Shown in pieces: positions 31,987 to 40,781 of a stretch of 64,000 nt of DNA. Below the pieces are notes generated by a model. That model had not been told where the DNA came from and did not search any database. It saw only the letters and a list, made by a program, of their open reading frames with translations. Made by a program: the position numbers and the translations under genes. The stretch is from Rhodospirillales bacterium (GTDB lineage: Bacteria; Pseudomonadota; Alphaproteobacteria; ATCC43930; CGMCC-115725). The stretch is from contig DAHUYF010000062.1 in assembly GCA_027315365.1 (NCBI GenBank), positions 1 to 64,000 of the forward strand, in the 5' to 3' direction. The stretch's first letter is position 1. Each line of letters starts with the position of its first letter.

Positions 31987-33185
31987 TGGCCCAGGCTCGA
32001 CTCAAGCCCGTCTTCGACATCGACCGCACGGTCGACGCGCTGCGCCGGGCGCTGCCCGCGGATGCGGCGCGCGCGCCGCTGCACGAGCCGCGCTTCGCCG
32101 GCCGCGAGTGGGACTATCTCAAGGAATGCCTGGCCAGCAGCTTCGTCTCTTCGGTCGGCGCCTTCGTCACCCGCTTCGAACAGCAGATGGCCGAGGCGGC
32201 AGGCACCGCCCGGGCGATCGCCGTGGTCAACGGCACGGCGGCGCTCCATGTCTGCCTGCTGCTCGCCGGGGTCCGGACCGAGGACGAGGTGCTGGCGCCG
32301 GCGCTCACCTTCGTCGCCACCGCCAACGCCATCCGCTATTGTGGCGCGCTGCCGCATTTCGTCGATGCCGACGCAGTTACCCTGGGCGTCGACCCCGAGC
32401 GCCTTGCCGACCATCTGCGCGCCGTCGGCGAGCGGCGCGGCGGCGAGACGATCAACCGCCGCACCGGCCGGCGCATCGCCGCGATCGTTCCGATGCACAC
32501 CTTCGGCCATCCCGTCGACATGGAGCCGCTGCTGGCGCTGGCCGAGGAATGGGGCCTGTTCGTCATCGAGGACGCGACCGAATCCCTTGGCAGCCGGTAC
32601 AAGGGGCGGCCGACCGGCGCGTGGTCCAGGCTTGCCGCCTTCAGCTTCAACGGCAACAAGATCATCACCACCGGCGGCGGCGGCGCCATCACCACCGATG
32701 ACGAGCGGCTGGCGCAGGCGGCAAAGCATTTGACCACCACGGCGAAGCTGCCGCACCCCTGGGCCTTCGTCCACGACCAGGTCGGCTTCAACTATCGCAT
32801 GCCCAACCTCAACGCGGCGCTGGGCTGCGCGCAGCTCGAGCAGCTGGCAGAATTTCTCGCCGCCAAGCGCGCGCTGGCGGAGCGCTACCGCGAGGCGCTC
32901 GCGGATTTGCCCGGCGTCAGCTTTGTTGCCGAGCCGCCCTTTGCGCGCAGCAACTACTGGCTCAACGCCCTGCTGCTCGACGAGCGGCATGCCGGCGAGC
33001 GCGAGGGTTTGCTGCAGCGTTGCAACGAGGCGGGTCTGGCGTGCCGTCCGGCCTGGACCTTGATGCACCGCCTGCCGATGTACCGCGACTGCCCGCGCAT
33101 GGATCTGCCGGTGGCGGAGAGCATCGAGCGGCGGCTGGTCAATCTGCCGAGCGGCGTCGGTCTCGCGCCGGCGGGCGGGGGCTGA
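31986..33185 (+). CDS. legC: PLP aminotransferase LegC
   Basis: DegT/DnrJ/EryC1 aminotransferase of 399 residues. VVNGTAALHVCLLLAGV and PALTFVATANAIRYCGA form the cofactor pocket, HTFGHPVDMEPLLALAEEWGLFVIEDATES carries the Asp, and AFSFNGNKIITTGGGGAI contains the PLP lysine (Lys225). LegC aminates C4 of the 4-keto sugar made by LegB. The ATG lies in a TGATG overlap with the legB stop. Confidence 0.9.
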   Translation: MAQARLKPVFDIDRTVDALRRALPADAARAPLHEPRFAGREWDYLKECLASSFVSSVGAFVTRFEQQMAEAAGTARAIAVVNGTAALHVCLLLAGVRTEDEVLAPALTFVATANAIRYCGALPHFVDADAVTLGVDPERLADHLRAVGERRGGETINRRTGRRIAAIVPMHTFGHPVDMEPLLALAEEWGLFVIEDATESLGSRYKGRPTGAWSRLAAFSFNGNKIITTGGGGAITTDDERLAQAAKHLTTTAKLPHPWAFVHDQVGFNYRMPNLNAALGCAQLEQLAEFLAAKRALAERYREALADLPGVSFVAEPPFARSNYWLNALLLDERHAGEREGLLQRCNEAGLACRPAWTLMHRLPMYRDCPRMDLPVAESIERRLVNLPSGVGLAPAGGG

Positions 33186-33189
33186 ACCG

Positions 33190-34353
33190 GTGGCGCGCCG
33201 CAAGATCTGCGTCGTGAGCGGTGGCCGCGCCGATTACGGGCTGCTCTACTGGCCGATGCGCGAGATCGCCGCATCGCCGCATTTCGAGCTGCGGCTCGCG
33301 GTCACCGGTGCGCATCTGGCGCCGGAGTTCGGCGACACGCTCGCGACGATCGAGCGCGACGGCTTCGGCATCGACGCCAAGGTGGAGATGCTGCTGTCGA
33401 GCGATACGCCGGTCGGCATCGCGAAATCCATCGGGCTCGGCGTCATCGGCTTCGCCGATGCGCTCGACCGGCTCCGGCCCGATCTGCTGCTGCTGCTCGG
33501 CGACCGCTTCGAGATCCTCGCCGCGGCGCAGGCGGCGCTGATCGCGCGCCTGCCGGTAGCGCATCTCTGCGGCGGCGACGTCACCGAGGGTGCGTTCGAC
33601 GAGGCGATCCGCCACGCGATCACCAAGATGGCGCATCTGCATTTCGCCACCAACGAGCCGGCCGCGCGGCGGCTGCGGCAGCTTGGCGAAGACCCGCGGC
33701 GCGTCTTTACCGTCGGCAGCCCCGGCATCGACTGTCTGTTGCGCGCGTCGCCGGCGAGCGCCGAGGAGCTGGCGCGCGAAACCGGTCTCGACCTTGATCG
33801 CCCGGTGCTGCTCGTCACCTTCCATCCGGCGACGCTGGGCGATGGCCCGGTGCTCGCCGAGCTGGAGGAGCTGCTGGCGGCGCTGGCGGCGCTCGGCGCC
33901 GATACCCAGCTCGCCTTCACCCGGCCCAACGCCGATACCGAGGGGCGGGCGCTGGCGCTGCGGATCGAGCGCTTCGTCGCGACCCATGCCAATGCGCGCC
34001 TGTTCGCCGCGCTGGGCCCGCGCCTCTATGCAGGCCTGCTGCGTCGCGCGGCGGCGGTGGTCGGCAATTCATCGAGCGGGCTCTACGAGGCGCCGTCGCT
34101 CGGCACCCCCACGGTCGATATCGGCGACCGCCAGCGCGGCCGGCTGAAGGCAGAATCGGTGATCTCCTGCGCGCCCGATCGGCAGGCCATCGCGGCCGCC
34201 ATCGCCGAGGCGCTGCGGCGCGGCCGGTGCGCCGTAGCGAATCCCTATGGCGTCGGCGACAGCGCGCGCCGCATCGTCGATATTCTGGCCTCGATCGGCG
34301 ACTTCCGGGCGCTGACCCGCAAGCGCTTCTTCGACCTTCCCGGGGCGGCTTGA
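33190..34353 (+). CDS. legG: Hydrolysing sugar-nucleotide 2-epimerase LegG (NeuC family)
   Basis: GT-B-like epimerase of 387 residues beginning at a GTG. VVSGGRADYGLLYWPMREI at the N-terminus is the NeuC/LegG signature. RPDLLLLLGDRFEILAAAQAALIARLPVAHLCGGDVTEGAFDEAIRHAITKMAHLHF and VVGNSSSGLYEAPSLGTPTVDIGDRQRGR are further conserved blocks. It epimerises C2 and releases the nucleotide, giving 2,4-diacetamido-2,4,6-trideoxymannose. It starts 4 nt after legC. Confidence 0.9.
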   Translation: MARRKICVVSGGRADYGLLYWPMREIAASPHFELRLAVTGAHLAPEFGDTLATIERDGFGIDAKVEMLLSSDTPVGIAKSIGLGVIGFADALDRLRPDLLLLLGDRFEILAAAQAALIARLPVAHLCGGDVTEGAFDEAIRHAITKMAHLHFATNEPAARRLRQLGEDPRRVFTVGSPGIDCLLRASPASAEELARETGLDLDRPVLLVTFHPATLGDGPVLAELEELLAALAALGADTQLAFTRPNADTEGRALALRIERFVATHANARLFAALGPRLYAGLLRRAAAVVGNSSSGLYEAPSLGTPTVDIGDRQRGRLKAESVISCAPDRQAIAAAIAEALRRGRCAVANPYGVGDSARRIVDILASIGDFRALTRKRFFDLPGAA

Positions 34354-34354
34354 G

Positions 34355-35437
34355 ATGGGCGGTCGCGTCCTCATCATCGCCGAGGCCGGCGTCAACCATG
34401 ACGGCTCGCTGGAGCGCGCGCGGGCGCTGGTGGATGCGGCGCTTGCCGCCGGCGCCGACGTCGTCAAGTTTCAGACCTTCCGCGCCGACCGCATCGCCAC
34501 CCGGACGGTCGGCAAGGCCGACTACCAGAGGCGGACGACGGCGGCCGCGGAGAGCCAGCATGCGATGTTGCAGCGGCTCGAGCTCGATGACGCGGCACAC
34601 GCCGATCTTGTCGCCTATTGCCGGACGCGCGGCATCGAATTCCTGTCGACGCCCTTCGATCGCCCGAGCGTGGCGCTGCTGACCGGGCGTCACGGGCTCG
34701 GTCGCCTCAAGATATCGTCGGGCGACCTCACCAACGGGCCGCTGCTGCTCGATGCCGCGCGCAGCGGCGCGTCGATCATCCTGTCCACCGGCATGAGCAC
34801 GCTGGGTGAGATCGAGTCGGCGCTCGGGGTGGTGGCCTTCGGCATGATTGCGCCGCCCCGGACGACCGCCGGCGAGGCGGCGTTCGCCGAGGCCTATCGC
34901 AGCGCTGCGGGCCAGCAGGCGCTGGGCGAGCGCGTCACGCTGCTTCACTGCACGAGCGAGTATCCGGCGCCGCCGGCCTCGGTCAACCTGCGCGCCATGG
35001 CGACGCTGCGCGCGGCGTTCGGCCTCCGGGTGGGCTATTCCGATCACACCCGCGGCACGGCCGTCGCCATTGCCGCCGCGGCGCGCGGCGCGGCGGTGAT
35101 CGAGAAGCATTTCACGCTCGACCGTTCGCTGCCCGGACCGGACCACGAGGCGTCGCTCGAGTCCGACGAACTCGCCGACATGGTGGCGGCGATCCGCACC
35201 GTCGAGGCGGCGCTCGGAAGCGCCCTCAAGGCGCCGGCGGAAGGCGAGGCGGCGACGCGGGCAGTGGCACGCAAGAGCCTGGTGGCGGCGCGCGACCTGC
35301 GCCGTGGCGAGCCTTTCACGGCGGCGACGATCGACTGCAAGCGGGCAGAAGGCGGGGTGAGTGCGATGCGCTACTGGGAAGCAATGGGACGGATCGCCGG
35401 CCGCGACTATGCGGCGGACGAGCCGATCGAGCTGTGA
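34355..35437 (+). CDS. legI: Legionaminic acid synthase LegI (NeuB family, SAF domain)
   Basis: Synthase of 360 residues. The TIM-barrel half has IIAEAGVNHDGSLERA, FLSTPFDRPSVALL, KISSGDLTNGPLL and LHCTSEYPAPPASVNLRAMATL, then VGYSDHTRGT and EKHFTLDRSLPGPDHEASL. The C-terminal ~60 residues form the antifreeze-like SAF domain (RKSLVAARDLRRGEPFT). It condenses phosphoenolpyruvate with the six-carbon sugar from LegG to give legionaminic (or a related nonulosonic) acid. The gap to legG is 1 nt, and its stop overlaps the next gene (GTGA). Confidence 0.92.
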   Translation: MGGRVLIIAEAGVNHDGSLERARALVDAALAAGADVVKFQTFRADRIATRTVGKADYQRRTTAAAESQHAMLQRLELDDAAHADLVAYCRTRGIEFLSTPFDRPSVALLTGRHGLGRLKISSGDLTNGPLLLDAARSGASIILSTGMSTLGEIESALGVVAFGMIAPPRTTAGEAAFAEAYRSAAGQQALGERVTLLHCTSEYPAPPASVNLRAMATLRAAFGLRVGYSDHTRGTAVAIAAAARGAAVIEKHFTLDRSLPGPDHEASLESDELADMVAAIRTVEAALGSALKAPAEGEAATRAVARKSLVAARDLRRGEPFTAATIDCKRAEGGVSAMRYWEAMGRIAGRDYAADEPIEL

Positions 35438-36075
35438 GCCCGCCGGTCCTGGTCATCGGCGGCGGCGGGCACGGCCGCGTGGTGATCGACGCGCTGCTCG
35501 CCGCCGGCGCCGAGGTGGCCGGCGTCATCGACCCTCATCCCGGCGTCGCGGCGACGCTGCCCGACGGCGTGCCCTGGCTCGGCGGCGATGAAACGCTGGT
35601 GCGATACCTGCCGGGGGACTACCAGCTGGCCAACGGCGTCGGCGGCATCGGCGAACCGCATCGGCGCGGCGTGTTTGAGCGCTTCAGCGCGGCGGGATAC
35701 GGCTTCGTCCGGGTGCGGCACCCGGCCGCCAGCGTCGCGCGGGCGGGGGTGGTGCTGGGCGAGGGCTGCCAGATCATGGCCGGCGCGGTGATCCAGCCGG
35801 GGGCGCGCATCGGCGCCGACGTCATCGTCAATACCCGCGCCGCGGTCGATCACGATTGCAACGTCGGCGACCACTGCCACATCGCGCCCGGCGCCGTGCT
35901 GTGCGGCGAGGTCACGGTCGGCGCCGGCACCCATATCGGCGCCGGCGCGGTGGTGATCCAGGGCGTGCGCGTCGGCAGCTTCGCCATCGTCGGCGCCGGC
36001 TCGATCATCCTGCGCGACGTGCCGGACGGCACCGTCGTCTATTCCAAGGACATTCGCCAGGAACGCCGGCGCTGA
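35434..36075 (+). CDS. legH: NeuD/PglD-type sugar acetyltransferase (LegH candidate)
   Basis: Left-handed beta-helix transferase of 213 residues from a GTG overlapping the legI stop. The N-terminal Rossmann-like subdomain is VLVIGGGGHGRVVIDALLAAG. The C-terminal half has hexapeptide repeats from VVLGEGCQIMAGAVIQPGARIG to AIVGAGSIILRDVPDG, with the catalytic His in DHDCNVGDHCHIAPGAVLCG. In this position it most likely N-acetylates the C4 amine made by LegC, with acetyl-CoA as donor. An O-acetyltransferase role (NeuD-like) on the finished acid cannot be excluded. Last gene of the operon. Confidence 0.8.
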   Translation: MSPPVLVIGGGGHGRVVIDALLAAGAEVAGVIDPHPGVAATLPDGVPWLGGDETLVRYLPGDYQLANGVGGIGEPHRRGVFERFSAAGYGFVRVRHPAASVARAGVVLGEGCQIMAGAVIQPGARIGADVIVNTRAAVDHDCNVGDHCHIAPGAVLCGEVTVGAGTHIGAGAVVIQGVRVGSFAIVGAGSIILRDVPDGTVVYSKDIRQERRR

Positions 36076-36099
36076 CGCGCCCCTGACGGAGGATCGCCG

Positions 36100-36177
36100 G
36101 CCCGGTGCGGGCTTTCGCGATTGCAAGAGCAACGGCTGGCGCCCGCCCCGCGACGACGCTTGCGCGTCGCGCGGCTA
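36100..36177 (-). repeat. Palindromic intergenic element, half copy D (starts at SDR stop codon)
   Basis: On the minus strand the element starts with the TAG stop of the SDR gene. HP1 region: ACGC-GCAA-GCGT at 36156-36167 inside a CGCG/CGCG frame. HP2: GCCGTTGC-TCTT-GCAATCGC (36117-36136, one mispair), then CGCGAAAGCCCGCACCGGGC. The HP2 loop and linker match copies A and B closely; HP3 and HP4 are missing. It fills the gap between the convergent legH and SDR genes. Confidence 0.6.
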
Positions 36178-36999
36178 CCAGGCGCTGAGGCCGCCGTCGA
36201 CCGCGATGTTCTGGCCGGTGACGTAGCGCGACGCGTCGGAGGCCAGGAACACGGCGGCGCCGACCATGTCGTCGGCCTCCGCCATGCGGCCGAGCGGGAT
36301 GCGGCCGGCGTAGCGCCGCTGGAACTCGCCATTCTGTCCGCTGGACACGCCGCCGGGGGTCAGCGTGTTGACGCGCACGCCGCGCGCCGCCCAATAGGTC
36401 GCGAGATGGCGGGTGAGCCCGATGACCCCGGCCTTCGATGCGGTGTAGACCGGCGGGGTGTTGATCGGCCGCCCGTTGTATTCGGACCCCTCGTAGATGC
36501 GCTGATCGGGCGCGAGCAGGCCATAGATCGAGGCGGTCTGGATGATGCTGCCGCCGCCGCGCTCGGCCATCCGCCCGCCGATCGCCTGCGCCACCAGGAA
36601 CATGCCGTCGAGATTGACCGCCATCACTGCGCGCCAGGTGGCGAGATCGAACTCCTCCAGCGGCGCGAAGAAGGCGTCGGCGTCGGAACCCTTGGTGGCT
36701 GCGTTGTTCATCAGGATGCGGGCGCCGCCGAAAGCGGCGTCGACGCGCTCGGCCATGTGCTTCACCGCGGCGGGGTCGGCGATGTCGCAGGCGATGCCGA
36801 CCGCCTTCACCCGGTGGCGCTGCGCCAGCTCGCCGGCGAGCGCGGCCGTCGCCGCCTCGTCGAGGTCCACCAGCGCCAGATCGGCGCCGAACTCGGCCAG
36901 ACCCGCCGCGAAGCGGCGACCCAGGATGCCGCAGGCGCCGGTGATCACCGCCGTCTTGCCGGCGAGATCGAAGAGCGCGCGATAGGAGGGTGCGGCCAT
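36175..36999 (-). CDS. SDR oxidoreductase of nonulosonic acid cluster (PtmA-like)
   Basis: Classical short-chain dehydrogenase of 274 residues. The cofactor motif TGACGILGRRFAAGLAEFGADLALVDLDE favours NAD by its acidic residue. MNNAATKG, then IIQTASIYGLLAP, and the catalytic PPVYTASKAGVIGLTRHLA (Y-x3-K) are intact; the end FLASDASRYVTGQNIAVDGGLSAW is typical. In Campylobacter the SDR PtmA belongs to the legionaminic acid gene set, with a role in supplying or modifying the sugar. It is the last gene of the ptmE-Gfo/Idh-legF-SDR operon; the reaction is not certain. Confidence 0.78.
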   Translation of the reverse strand: MAAPSYRALFDLAGKTAVITGACGILGRRFAAGLAEFGADLALVDLDEAATAALAGELAQRHRVKAVGIACDIADPAAVKHMAERVDAAFGGARILMNNAATKGSDADAFFAPLEEFDLATWRAVMAVNLDGMFLVAQAIGGRMAERGGGSIIQTASIYGLLAPDQRIYEGSEYNGRPINTPPVYTASKAGVIGLTRHLATYWAARGVRVNTLTPGGVSSGQNGEFQRRYAGRIPLGRMAEADDMVGAAVFLASDASRYVTGQNIAVDGGLSAW

Positions 37000-37005
37000 G
37001 CCGGC

Positions 37006-37722
37006 TCACTCCGCCGCCGCGGCGTCGGCCGCGCGGCTCTCGAGCAGGAACTCGACGAGGCGGAAGTCGAGCTCGGAATCGATGTCCAGCGAACGCTCCT
37101 CGGGCATCACGTAAAGCCGCGTGCGGGCGGCGAAGACCGCGGGCGCGGCGCGGAAATCCGCGGCCCACCAGGCATAGATCGAGGCGTTCATGTCGAAGCA
37201 TTGGGGTGCGTCCTGCCGGCGCGCGATCGCAGCCGCAGGCGGCTTGCTCAGTCCGACGGTGCCGTCGGCGCGGCGCTCGACCAGGTTGAAATAGGGCGAG
37301 CGGCGCGCCGGCGCGGCGGTGATGACGTTGGCGCCGGGCTCGCCCTCCAGCAGCTCGGCCACCGCCGCGATGTCCTCGGGCAGGCGTAGCGGCGAGGTGG
37401 CGTCGAGGTCGATCAGGACGTCGAAGCGCGCGCCGAGCTGACGCTCCGCCTCTTCGAGGCAATGGCGGATCGCCGGCAGCTTGGGCGCGGTATCGCCGGC
37501 CAGGTCGTCCGGCCGCCTGATCAGGCAGCCGGCGCCGTAGCTGCGCGCGATCGACAGGATGTGCTCGCTGTCGCTGCTGACGGCGATGGCGTCGAACAGG
37601 CCGGTGGCGCGCGCCTGATAGAGCGAGTGGGCGATGAGCGGCTTGCCCGCGATCAGCCGCACGTTCTTCGAACGCACTCCCTTCGAGCCGGCCCGCACGC
37701 AGATGGTGCAGATCCGCTTCAC
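37006..37722 (-). CDS. legF: CMP-legionaminic acid synthetase (LegF/PtmB)
   Basis: Cytidylyltransferase of 238 residues from a GTG overlapping the upstream stop (GTGA). The nucleotide signature ICVRAGSKGVRSKN is at residues 7-20, followed by GKPLIAHSLYQA and the DATSPLRLPEDIAAVAELL loop. CFDMNASIYAWW and EERSLDIDSELDFRLVEFLL close the family pattern. It activates the nonulosonic acid with CTP to give the CMP-sugar donor used by the flagellin transferases. Confidence 0.9.
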   Translation of the reverse strand: MKRICTICVRAGSKGVRSKNVRLIAGKPLIAHSLYQARATGLFDAIAVSSDSEHILSIARSYGAGCLIRRPDDLAGDTAPKLPAIRHCLEEAERQLGARFDVLIDLDATSPLRLPEDIAAVAELLEGEPGANVITAAPARRSPYFNLVERRADGTVGLSKPPAAAIARRQDAPQCFDMNASIYAWWAADFRAAPAVFAARTRLYVMPEERSLDIDSELDFRLVEFLLESRAADAAAAE

Positions 37723-38636
37723 GGCGCGGTCCACCGGCCGCCCGCGGCGGCGGCTTCGGCGGCCGCGATGAGCGCGACCACGGCGGCGCCCTCCGCGGCG
37801 GAGCAGAGCGTGTCGCGCCGGTTGCCCAGCGCCGAGCGGTGCTGGGCAAGATATGTCGTATCGCGCGCGGCCGGGAAAAACCGTTCGTCGCCGTCGATGC
37901 GCAGGCTGCCGCGCACGAGATCGGCGCGCAGCGTGCGGTGCGCGGTGTTGACGACGATCTCGCGCGCTCCGGTCCGGTCGAGATAGTTGAGCTGGACGGT
38001 CGCGATCGGGCAGCGCTCGAAAGCGAGCAGCAGCGCCGCCGTGTCCTCGCTCTCGATGTCGAGAGCGCCGGAGCGGCCGAGCAGCGCCGCGACCTGCCGG
38101 CACGGGCCGAACAGCCAGCCCAGATAATCGAGCTCGTGGCTGAGGTCGCGCAGCACGCCGCCGCCGGCCGTGCGCGTTGCGGACGCGGTCTTGCGATAAT
38201 CGCGTCCCGGCCGCCAGTCCGGCAGGTATTGGCCGACATAGACCTGCGCCGAAACCGCCGGCTCCGCCGCGAGCCGCCGCCGCAGCTCCGTCATCACCGG
38301 GTGGAAGCGCAAATTGTAGCCGACATAGAGCGCGGCGAAGCGGTTTTCGGGCATCGGTTGCGGCTGGTCGAACAGCGGCTTTTCGACCAGCACGGTGCCG
38401 GCGAACCCGGCCGCCGCCAGCGCCGCCAGGGTCGGCCGGTGCGCCGCGGTTTCGTTGGCGACGACGACATAGCCGGGATTTTCCCGCTCGAGCGCGGTGG
38501 CGAGGGAGCCATGGCAGCGCGGCGCGGCGTCACCCCGCCGGCTGACCGCCGCCACCTCGAGGCCGAGTTCGGCGAGCAGCCGGGCATGCCGTTTGCCGAT
38601 CGAGCCGAGGCCCACGACGAGAGCGGAGCCGGTCAT
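37719..38636 (-). CDS. Gfo/Idh/MocA family oxidoreductase
   Basis: Protein of 305 residues. The N-terminal Rossmann fold is SALVVGLGSIGKRHARLLAELGLEVAAVSRR. The EKP motif reads VLVEKPLFDQPQP, then YVGYNLRFHPVMTELRRRL and the RTAGGGVLRDLSHELDYLGWLFG substrate region. Such enzymes oxidise or reduce sugar hydroxyls with NAD(P). Its overlap with ptmE (4 nt) and legF (4 nt) places it inside the sugar pathway, perhaps making a variant of legionaminic acid. The step is unknown. Confidence 0.8.
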   Translation of the reverse strand: MTGSALVVGLGSIGKRHARLLAELGLEVAAVSRRGDAAPRCHGSLATALERENPGYVVVANETAAHRPTLAALAAAGFAGTVLVEKPLFDQPQPMPENRFAALYVGYNLRFHPVMTELRRRLAAEPAVSAQVYVGQYLPDWRPGRDYRKTASATRTAGGGVLRDLSHELDYLGWLFGPCRQVAALLGRSGALDIESEDTAALLLAFERCPIATVQLNYLDRTGAREIVVNTAHRTLRADLVRGSLRIDGDERFFPAARDTTYLAQHRSALGNRRDTLCSAAEGAAVVALIAAAEAAAAGGRWTAP

Positions 38637-39760
38637 CGGTCGAAGGTCGTGGCGTAGTCGGCGCTGGCGCGTTCGAGGTCCTCGAGCCGGCCGATATCGC
38701 GCCAGTATTCGCGGATCGGAAACGCCGCCACCTTGTCGTTCCGCTTCAGCACGTGGTCGAACAGCGCCGGCATGTCGAGCGCCTGGCCCGGCGCGATGAG
38801 GTCGAGCACGCTGGGCTCGACGACGTAGACGCCGGCATTGATGAACCAGGAATAGCGTGGCTTCTCGGTGACGCCCGCGAGATATTCGTCGGCGAGGTCG
38901 ATGACGCCGAACGGCACCTCGACGGTATGCTCGCGCACGGCCATGGTCGCCGTCGCCCGGTGTTCCGCGTGGAACTCCAGCATGCTGCCGAAATTGACCG
39001 AGGTGAGGAGATCGCCGTTCATCACCAGGAGCGGCCGCTTGGGCCGCTCCGGCAGCAGGCCCAGCGCGCCGGCGGTGCCGAGCTTGTCGCGCTCCTCGAG
39101 GTAATCGATGGCGACGCCCCAGCGCGCACCGTCGCCGAAATGCTGGCGCACCATTTCGGCCTTGTAGTTGACCGCGAGATAGAAGCGCTCGAAACCCTGG
39201 CGGATGAAGTTCTTGAGGATGATCTCGAGGATCGGCGTGCCGCCCACCGGCAGCATCGGCTTGGGGCAATCCTCGGTCAGCGGCCGCAGGCGCTGGCCGA
39301 GCCCGCCGGCCATCAGCACCACCCAGTTGTCGCGCGCGCCGTGCCGGACGACGCCGCCGATCAGTTCGAGGCCGACGACCCGGCCGGCCTCGTCGAGCAG
39401 CGGCACCTGCTTCACGTCGCTGCCGCGCATCACCGCCAGCGTCGCCTCGCGGCCAAGCGCCGCCGGACAGGAGATGGGATCGCGATTCATCACCTCGGCG
39501 GCCGGTGCGTCGAGGGCGACGCCGCGCAGCAGGCCGCGCCGCACGTCGCCGTCGGTGACGGTGCCGACCAGGCGCCGGTCGGCGTCGATGATGAGCGCGA
39601 TCTGCAGGGCGCTGTCGTCGATCGCCCGGATCGCCTCGCGGATGGTGGCGTCGTCGCGCACCAGGGTCGCGCGCCATTCCTTGGCGGCGCGGCCGGCGCG
39701 CGCGTCGCCCGGGCCGGTTCCGGCGGGATCTCGGAGGCGCTTGATGATGGCGGTCGACAT
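38633..39760 (-). CDS. ptmE: CBS-domain sugar-phosphate guanylyltransferase (PtmE-like)
   Basis: Protein of 375 residues. Residues ~25-140 hold two CBS domains (LVRDDATIREAIRAIDDSALQIALIID, VTDGDVRRGLLRG; then EATLAVMRGSDVKQVPLLDEAGRVVGL). The remainder is a nucleotidyltransferase with VVLMAGGLGQRLRPLTEDCPKPMLPVGGTP and VMNGDLLTSVNF. In Campylobacter PtmE makes the GDP-glucosamine precursor that commits hexosamine to the legionaminic route and keeps it apart from UDP-GlcNAc used for the wall. The gene leads the operon. A weak TTAA-N7-TTCT box lies 24 bp upstream. Confidence 0.85.
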   Translation of the reverse strand: MSTAIIKRLRDPAGTGPGDARAGRAAKEWRATLVRDDATIREAIRAIDDSALQIALIIDADRRLVGTVTDGDVRRGLLRGVALDAPAAEVMNRDPISCPAALGREATLAVMRGSDVKQVPLLDEAGRVVGLELIGGVVRHGARDNWVVLMAGGLGQRLRPLTEDCPKPMLPVGGTPILEIILKNFIRQGFERFYLAVNYKAEMVRQHFGDGARWGVAIDYLEERDKLGTAGALGLLPERPKRPLLVMNGDLLTSVNFGSMLEFHAEHRATATMAVREHTVEVPFGVIDLADEYLAGVTEKPRYSWFINAGVYVVEPSVLDLIAPGQALDMPALFDHVLKRNDKVAAFPIREYWRDIGRLEDLERASADYATTFDR

Positions 39761-39827
39761 AGGCCGATGATGCCTTGGCGAGGTTAATATCTGGTTCTCG
39801 GGCGTCGACGGGGTGCCTCCCGCCGCC

Positions 39828-40766
39828 TCAGCCCATGTAATTGACCAGGCTCAGCTTCTGGATCGCGCTGGTGGCCGAGTAGGAGGCCTGGATCTGCGTC
39901 TCCAGGCTCTGCAGCTGCGTGATCGCCGTCGCCTGGTTGACGCTGACGATGCTGCTGATGCTGTTCTTCGCGATGTCGATGGTATTCTGATGCAGCGTCG
40001 CCTCGCTGTTCATCTGCGACTGCTGCAGCGCGAGGTTGCCGCTCAATCCGGTCAGGCCCTGGGTCGCGGTGTCGAGCATCTGGCCGGCGAGGGTGACGTT
40101 GGCCTGGTCGGTGGGGTTGGTCGAGCTGAAGGGACCGTTTTGCACGATGAAGTTCAGCACGCGGATGATCTTCTCGAAGGAGGGATTGTCCGCGGTGATG
40201 CTGTAATTGACGCTGACCTGGCTGCCGATCTGGATCGGGGCGTTGGTGGCGCCGCCGGCGTAATAGCCGCCGCTGGAGGGCGGACCGCCGACCGAATTCG
40301 TCAGCGTGGCAGCCGCGCCGACGGGCAGGCTGGAGAGGTTGACCGGCGGCGTGTTGGTGTTGGTGCCGGCGAACAGATAGCTCGAGCCGTCCTGGACGTC
40401 GAGGTAGCCCGCGACCTGCTGCAACAGGCTCTGGGCCTGCGTCTCGATGGTCGGCTGCGCCGTGTTGTAGGCGCTGTTGGGCAGCAGCGCGCGGAAGGCC
40501 TGCACCTGGGACAGGATCTGCTGCAGCGAGAGCTGCATGGTCTGCATGCTCGTCGATGCCGTATTGATCGTGTTGATGTAGCCCTGCTGCTGCGACACCT
40601 GGGCACGGTAGTTCTCCAGCGGCGCCGCCTGCGACGCGATCTGGGAATAGGTCTGCGCGGTGTCGCCGGTCGAGATCTCGGCGTTGAGATTCTGCTCCGC
40701 CGTCTGATTGAGCTGCATGTAGTAGAGCGTGAGGCTGTTCTCGGAGGCGGTGGAGATGCGGTTCAT
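39828..40766 (-). CDS. flgL: Hook-filament junction protein FlgL (HAP3)
   Basis: Protein of 312 residues with flagellin-like ends: MNRISTASENSLTLYYMQLNQTAEQNLNAEISTGDTAQTYSQIASQ at the start and NSISSIVSVNQATAITQLQSLETQIQASYSATSAIQKLSLVNYMG at the end. GSSYLFAGTNTNTPPV is the conserved FlgL/FlgK block in the middle. FlgL joins the FlgK ring to the filament. Last gene of the flgI-flgJ-flgN-flgK-flgL operon. Confidence 0.93.
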   Translation of the reverse strand: MNRISTASENSLTLYYMQLNQTAEQNLNAEISTGDTAQTYSQIASQAAPLENYRAQVSQQQGYINTINTASTSMQTMQLSLQQILSQVQAFRALLPNSAYNTAQPTIETQAQSLLQQVAGYLDVQDGSSYLFAGTNTNTPPVNLSSLPVGAAATLTNSVGGPPSSGGYYAGGATNAPIQIGSQVSVNYSITADNPSFEKIIRVLNFIVQNGPFSSTNPTDQANVTLAGQMLDTATQGLTGLSGNLALQQSQMNSEATLHQNTIDIAKNSISSIVSVNQATAITQLQSLETQIQASYSATSAIQKLSLVNYMG

Positions 40767-40781
40767 GGCACGGGCCCCGTG

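Noticed and set aside
39784-39798. TTAA-N7-TTCT before ptmE as a CtrA box
   Set aside because: Only the left half fits well. Such a match is expected by chance near an AT-rich patch, and no other support exists.
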